Program-made: the position numbers and the translations under genes | Part shown: in pieces, positions 62,625 to 64,000 of the stretch | Numbering within the stretch: position 1 is the stretch's first letter | Layout of the letters: each line of letters opens with the position of its first letter | Assembly: GCA_940337035.1 (NCBI GenBank) | Contig: OW679203.1 | Span: 31,753,495-31,817,494 of the forward strand | DNA length: 64,000 nt | Direction: 5' to 3' | Origin: Agriotes lineatus | Lineage: Eukaryota > Arthropoda > Insecta > Coleoptera > Elateridae | The notes under the pieces: model-generated | What the model saw: only the letters and a program-made list of their open reading frames with translations | The model's database searches: none | What the model was told of the DNA's origin: nothing

Positions 62625-62930
62625 TTTGTGATGCTCACCCTGTATCTGTTAGGTCTCATTTTCGTCAAGGACTGGACTGTGCAAATTATTACTTTTATCT
62701 ATTTCTCAGTTTAAGCAAAAATAAACAAAAATTTTTTTTAAGGTGCTCACCCTATATATGTTGAGTCTAATATATGCCCTTTTTCTTCAAGGGTGAAAGC
62801 CTGAGCTAAATGCAAAATATTACTTTCATTTAAGTAATAGTTATTGAGTTAAAGCAAAAATAAAGTTTATTATTTAAAGGTTCTTACACTGTATATATTT
62901 TACCGAAATTTTCTCGGTTTCATGCCAGGT
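62625..62930 (+). repeat. Diverged tandem repeat, about three units
   Basis: A unit of roughly 120 bases recurs, with the landmarks GCTCACCCTGTATCTGTTAG, GCTCACCCTATATATGTTGA and a third, weaker TTACACTGTATATATTTTA, each followed by an AAATTATTAC or AAATATTAC run and an A-rich GCAAAAATAAA. The CACCCTGTATA string links it to the repeat family at 57298-60540. Confidence 0.5.
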
Positions 62931-63804
62931 AGATAAATAACGTGTATGGAAAATATTGTCTTCCTCCAACAAATAGTTTTTGAGTTATACTGGCAACAGA
63001 CGGATAGAATTGAAAAAATATGTTTTTCATCGTCTTGGGACCCTGACGAAATTTCAAAAAGTTATTTTTTGCAATTACAATACTTCGTCTTTTAGACGAG
63101 GGAAGTAATAATTTGTATAACATCGATGCTTTCTTCAAAATATATGGTATGGTCACCAGTTTTCCAACTATCACTACAAACAAATTTCTTAGTAATAGCT
63201 CTGGTTTCTACTACAGATAAATCAGATTCTTTGATTATAAATTGTGTATGGCGTGAATCTGAATGCCATAAAAATGCAGCTTCGAATTCATAGTTGTGTA
63301 AAATTTTCTGTGCTGTACAGCCATATCCATAAATTCTGCTTTTACCATCAACTTTAACTAACTCGATATCATCTTGTGGTATATCGCTTTATCACTTGGA
63401 GGTACTAGTTTTTCATCTTCCTTGTGTTCCTTCTTCATCAGAAGCACAATAGTATATTAAGTATCAAGTATCAAACCATCGGAGAAAATAAATGAGCATC
63501 ACAAAATACTGAAATAGCACCGATGTTGTTAGTTGGAAAGCCCTATATATTTTTTTAAATCTTTGAACAGCCCGTTTTCTCAATTTTAAATTTTTAAGTT
63601 CCTTGATACTATTATTTAGTCTTTTTTTGACTTCTTTGCGGCTATATACTACTACTTTAAGTAGTAGTAGGCTTTGGTTTTTGTAATGCTAGAGATTTTT
63701 GATATACAGTATGTCCCCGGATTGAGTTTTCAAGAGAGAAAACTATTTTATTTTTTATTTTGCATAGAAAAGTTGCTTATACAAGTCCGTTGTTAAATAC
63801 AGCC

Positions 63805-63882
63805 GAGAGAGGTCCTCGATGGGCTGTGGATCAGGCGCCGCATTTAATTTCGCAGGCGCTGTAGTTTGAATCCCATCGCCAG
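63805..63882 (+). mobile_element. tRNA-like sequence, SINE head or tRNA relic
   Basis: GATGGGCTGTGGATCAGGCG resembles an A box, and GTTTGAATCCC further on is a good B box, with spacing close to that of a tRNA. The flanking CTCGATGG and CCATCGCC can pair partly. It is followed by a T-run that could end pol III transcription. Missing acceptor-stem symmetry argues against a functional tRNA, so a SINE head or tRNA pseudogene is likelier. Confidence 0.45.
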
Positions 63883-64000
63883 TTATTTTTTTAATTTGAA
63901 ATTGATGTAATTTGCATTGCCAAGTGTTTCCTATTATTGTTTCAATTGTTTCAGTATTATTACGAACGTGAAGATACTTTTACCTCTATTTTACTTTGAT

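Noticed and set aside
1..64000. CRISPR arrays, bacterial operons, rRNA genes
   Set aside because: No spacer-repeat structure, ribosomal RNA similarity or bacterial gene organisation is visible. The intron-bearing genes show the DNA is eukaryotic.

Overview
The window looks like AT-rich insect nuclear DNA. The evidence is two intron-containing clan-4 cytochrome P450 genes with many 52-58 bp introns, and a dense load of decayed insect-type transposons: an RTE-like LINE, a P element, hAT, PIF/Harbinger and mariner remnants, tRNA-derived SINEs and fold-back MITEs. The P450 sequences resemble beetle CYP4 proteins, so I lean to Coleoptera, but this is inference and the species cannot be read from the sequence.

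Genes: two complete CYP4-family genes lie head-to-tail on the + strand, at 10005-20708 and 29921-42966, with starts about 19.9 kb apart. Each has 11 exons of identical lengths in both copies and encodes 517 aa. By hand count about 49 residues differ (roughly 90% identity). Both keep the membrane anchor, WxxxR, I-helix, ExxR and Cys-heme motifs. Both have Ala and Ser where most CYP4 proteins have Glu and His in the I-helix. Intron 4 is very long in both (8.1 and 8.8 kb), and its main landmarks are shared: a LINE fragment, a diverged ~200 bp tandem repeat array and a conserved 3' half. Later transposon insertions differ, so each paralogue supplies an empty site for the other. A 300 bp block at 325-630 matches the 3' flank of gene 2, which suggests a further duplicate unit once lay to the left of the window.

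Layout: 1-5800 is non-coding, with a 1.9 kb TIR-bounded element. 5800-9163 is a nearly full-length but broken RTE-like retrotransposon on the - strand. 10005-20708 is P450 gene 1. 20800-29900 is intergenic, with a SINE, an RT remnant on + and a TA-flanked MITE. 29921-42966 is P450 gene 2, with a Harbinger-type element carrying a MADF-like ORF and a hAT transposase remnant in intron 4, and a ~1.6 kb insertion in intron 6. 43000-64000 has no recognisable host gene. It holds a SINE split by a hAT-type MITE (8 bp TSD), a P-element relic (8 bp TSD, THAP-like N-terminus), a TA-flanked fold-back MITE, a CpG-rich block, a 3.2 kb nested palindrome and a mariner transposase tail.

The two P450s are the only genes I consider functional. 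They would be microsomal mono-oxygenases; no substrate can be deduced. The most unusual structures are the palindromic core shared by elements of different superfamilies, the nested palindrome at 57298-60540, and the small Harbinger derivative that keeps only an accessory DNA-binding ORF.
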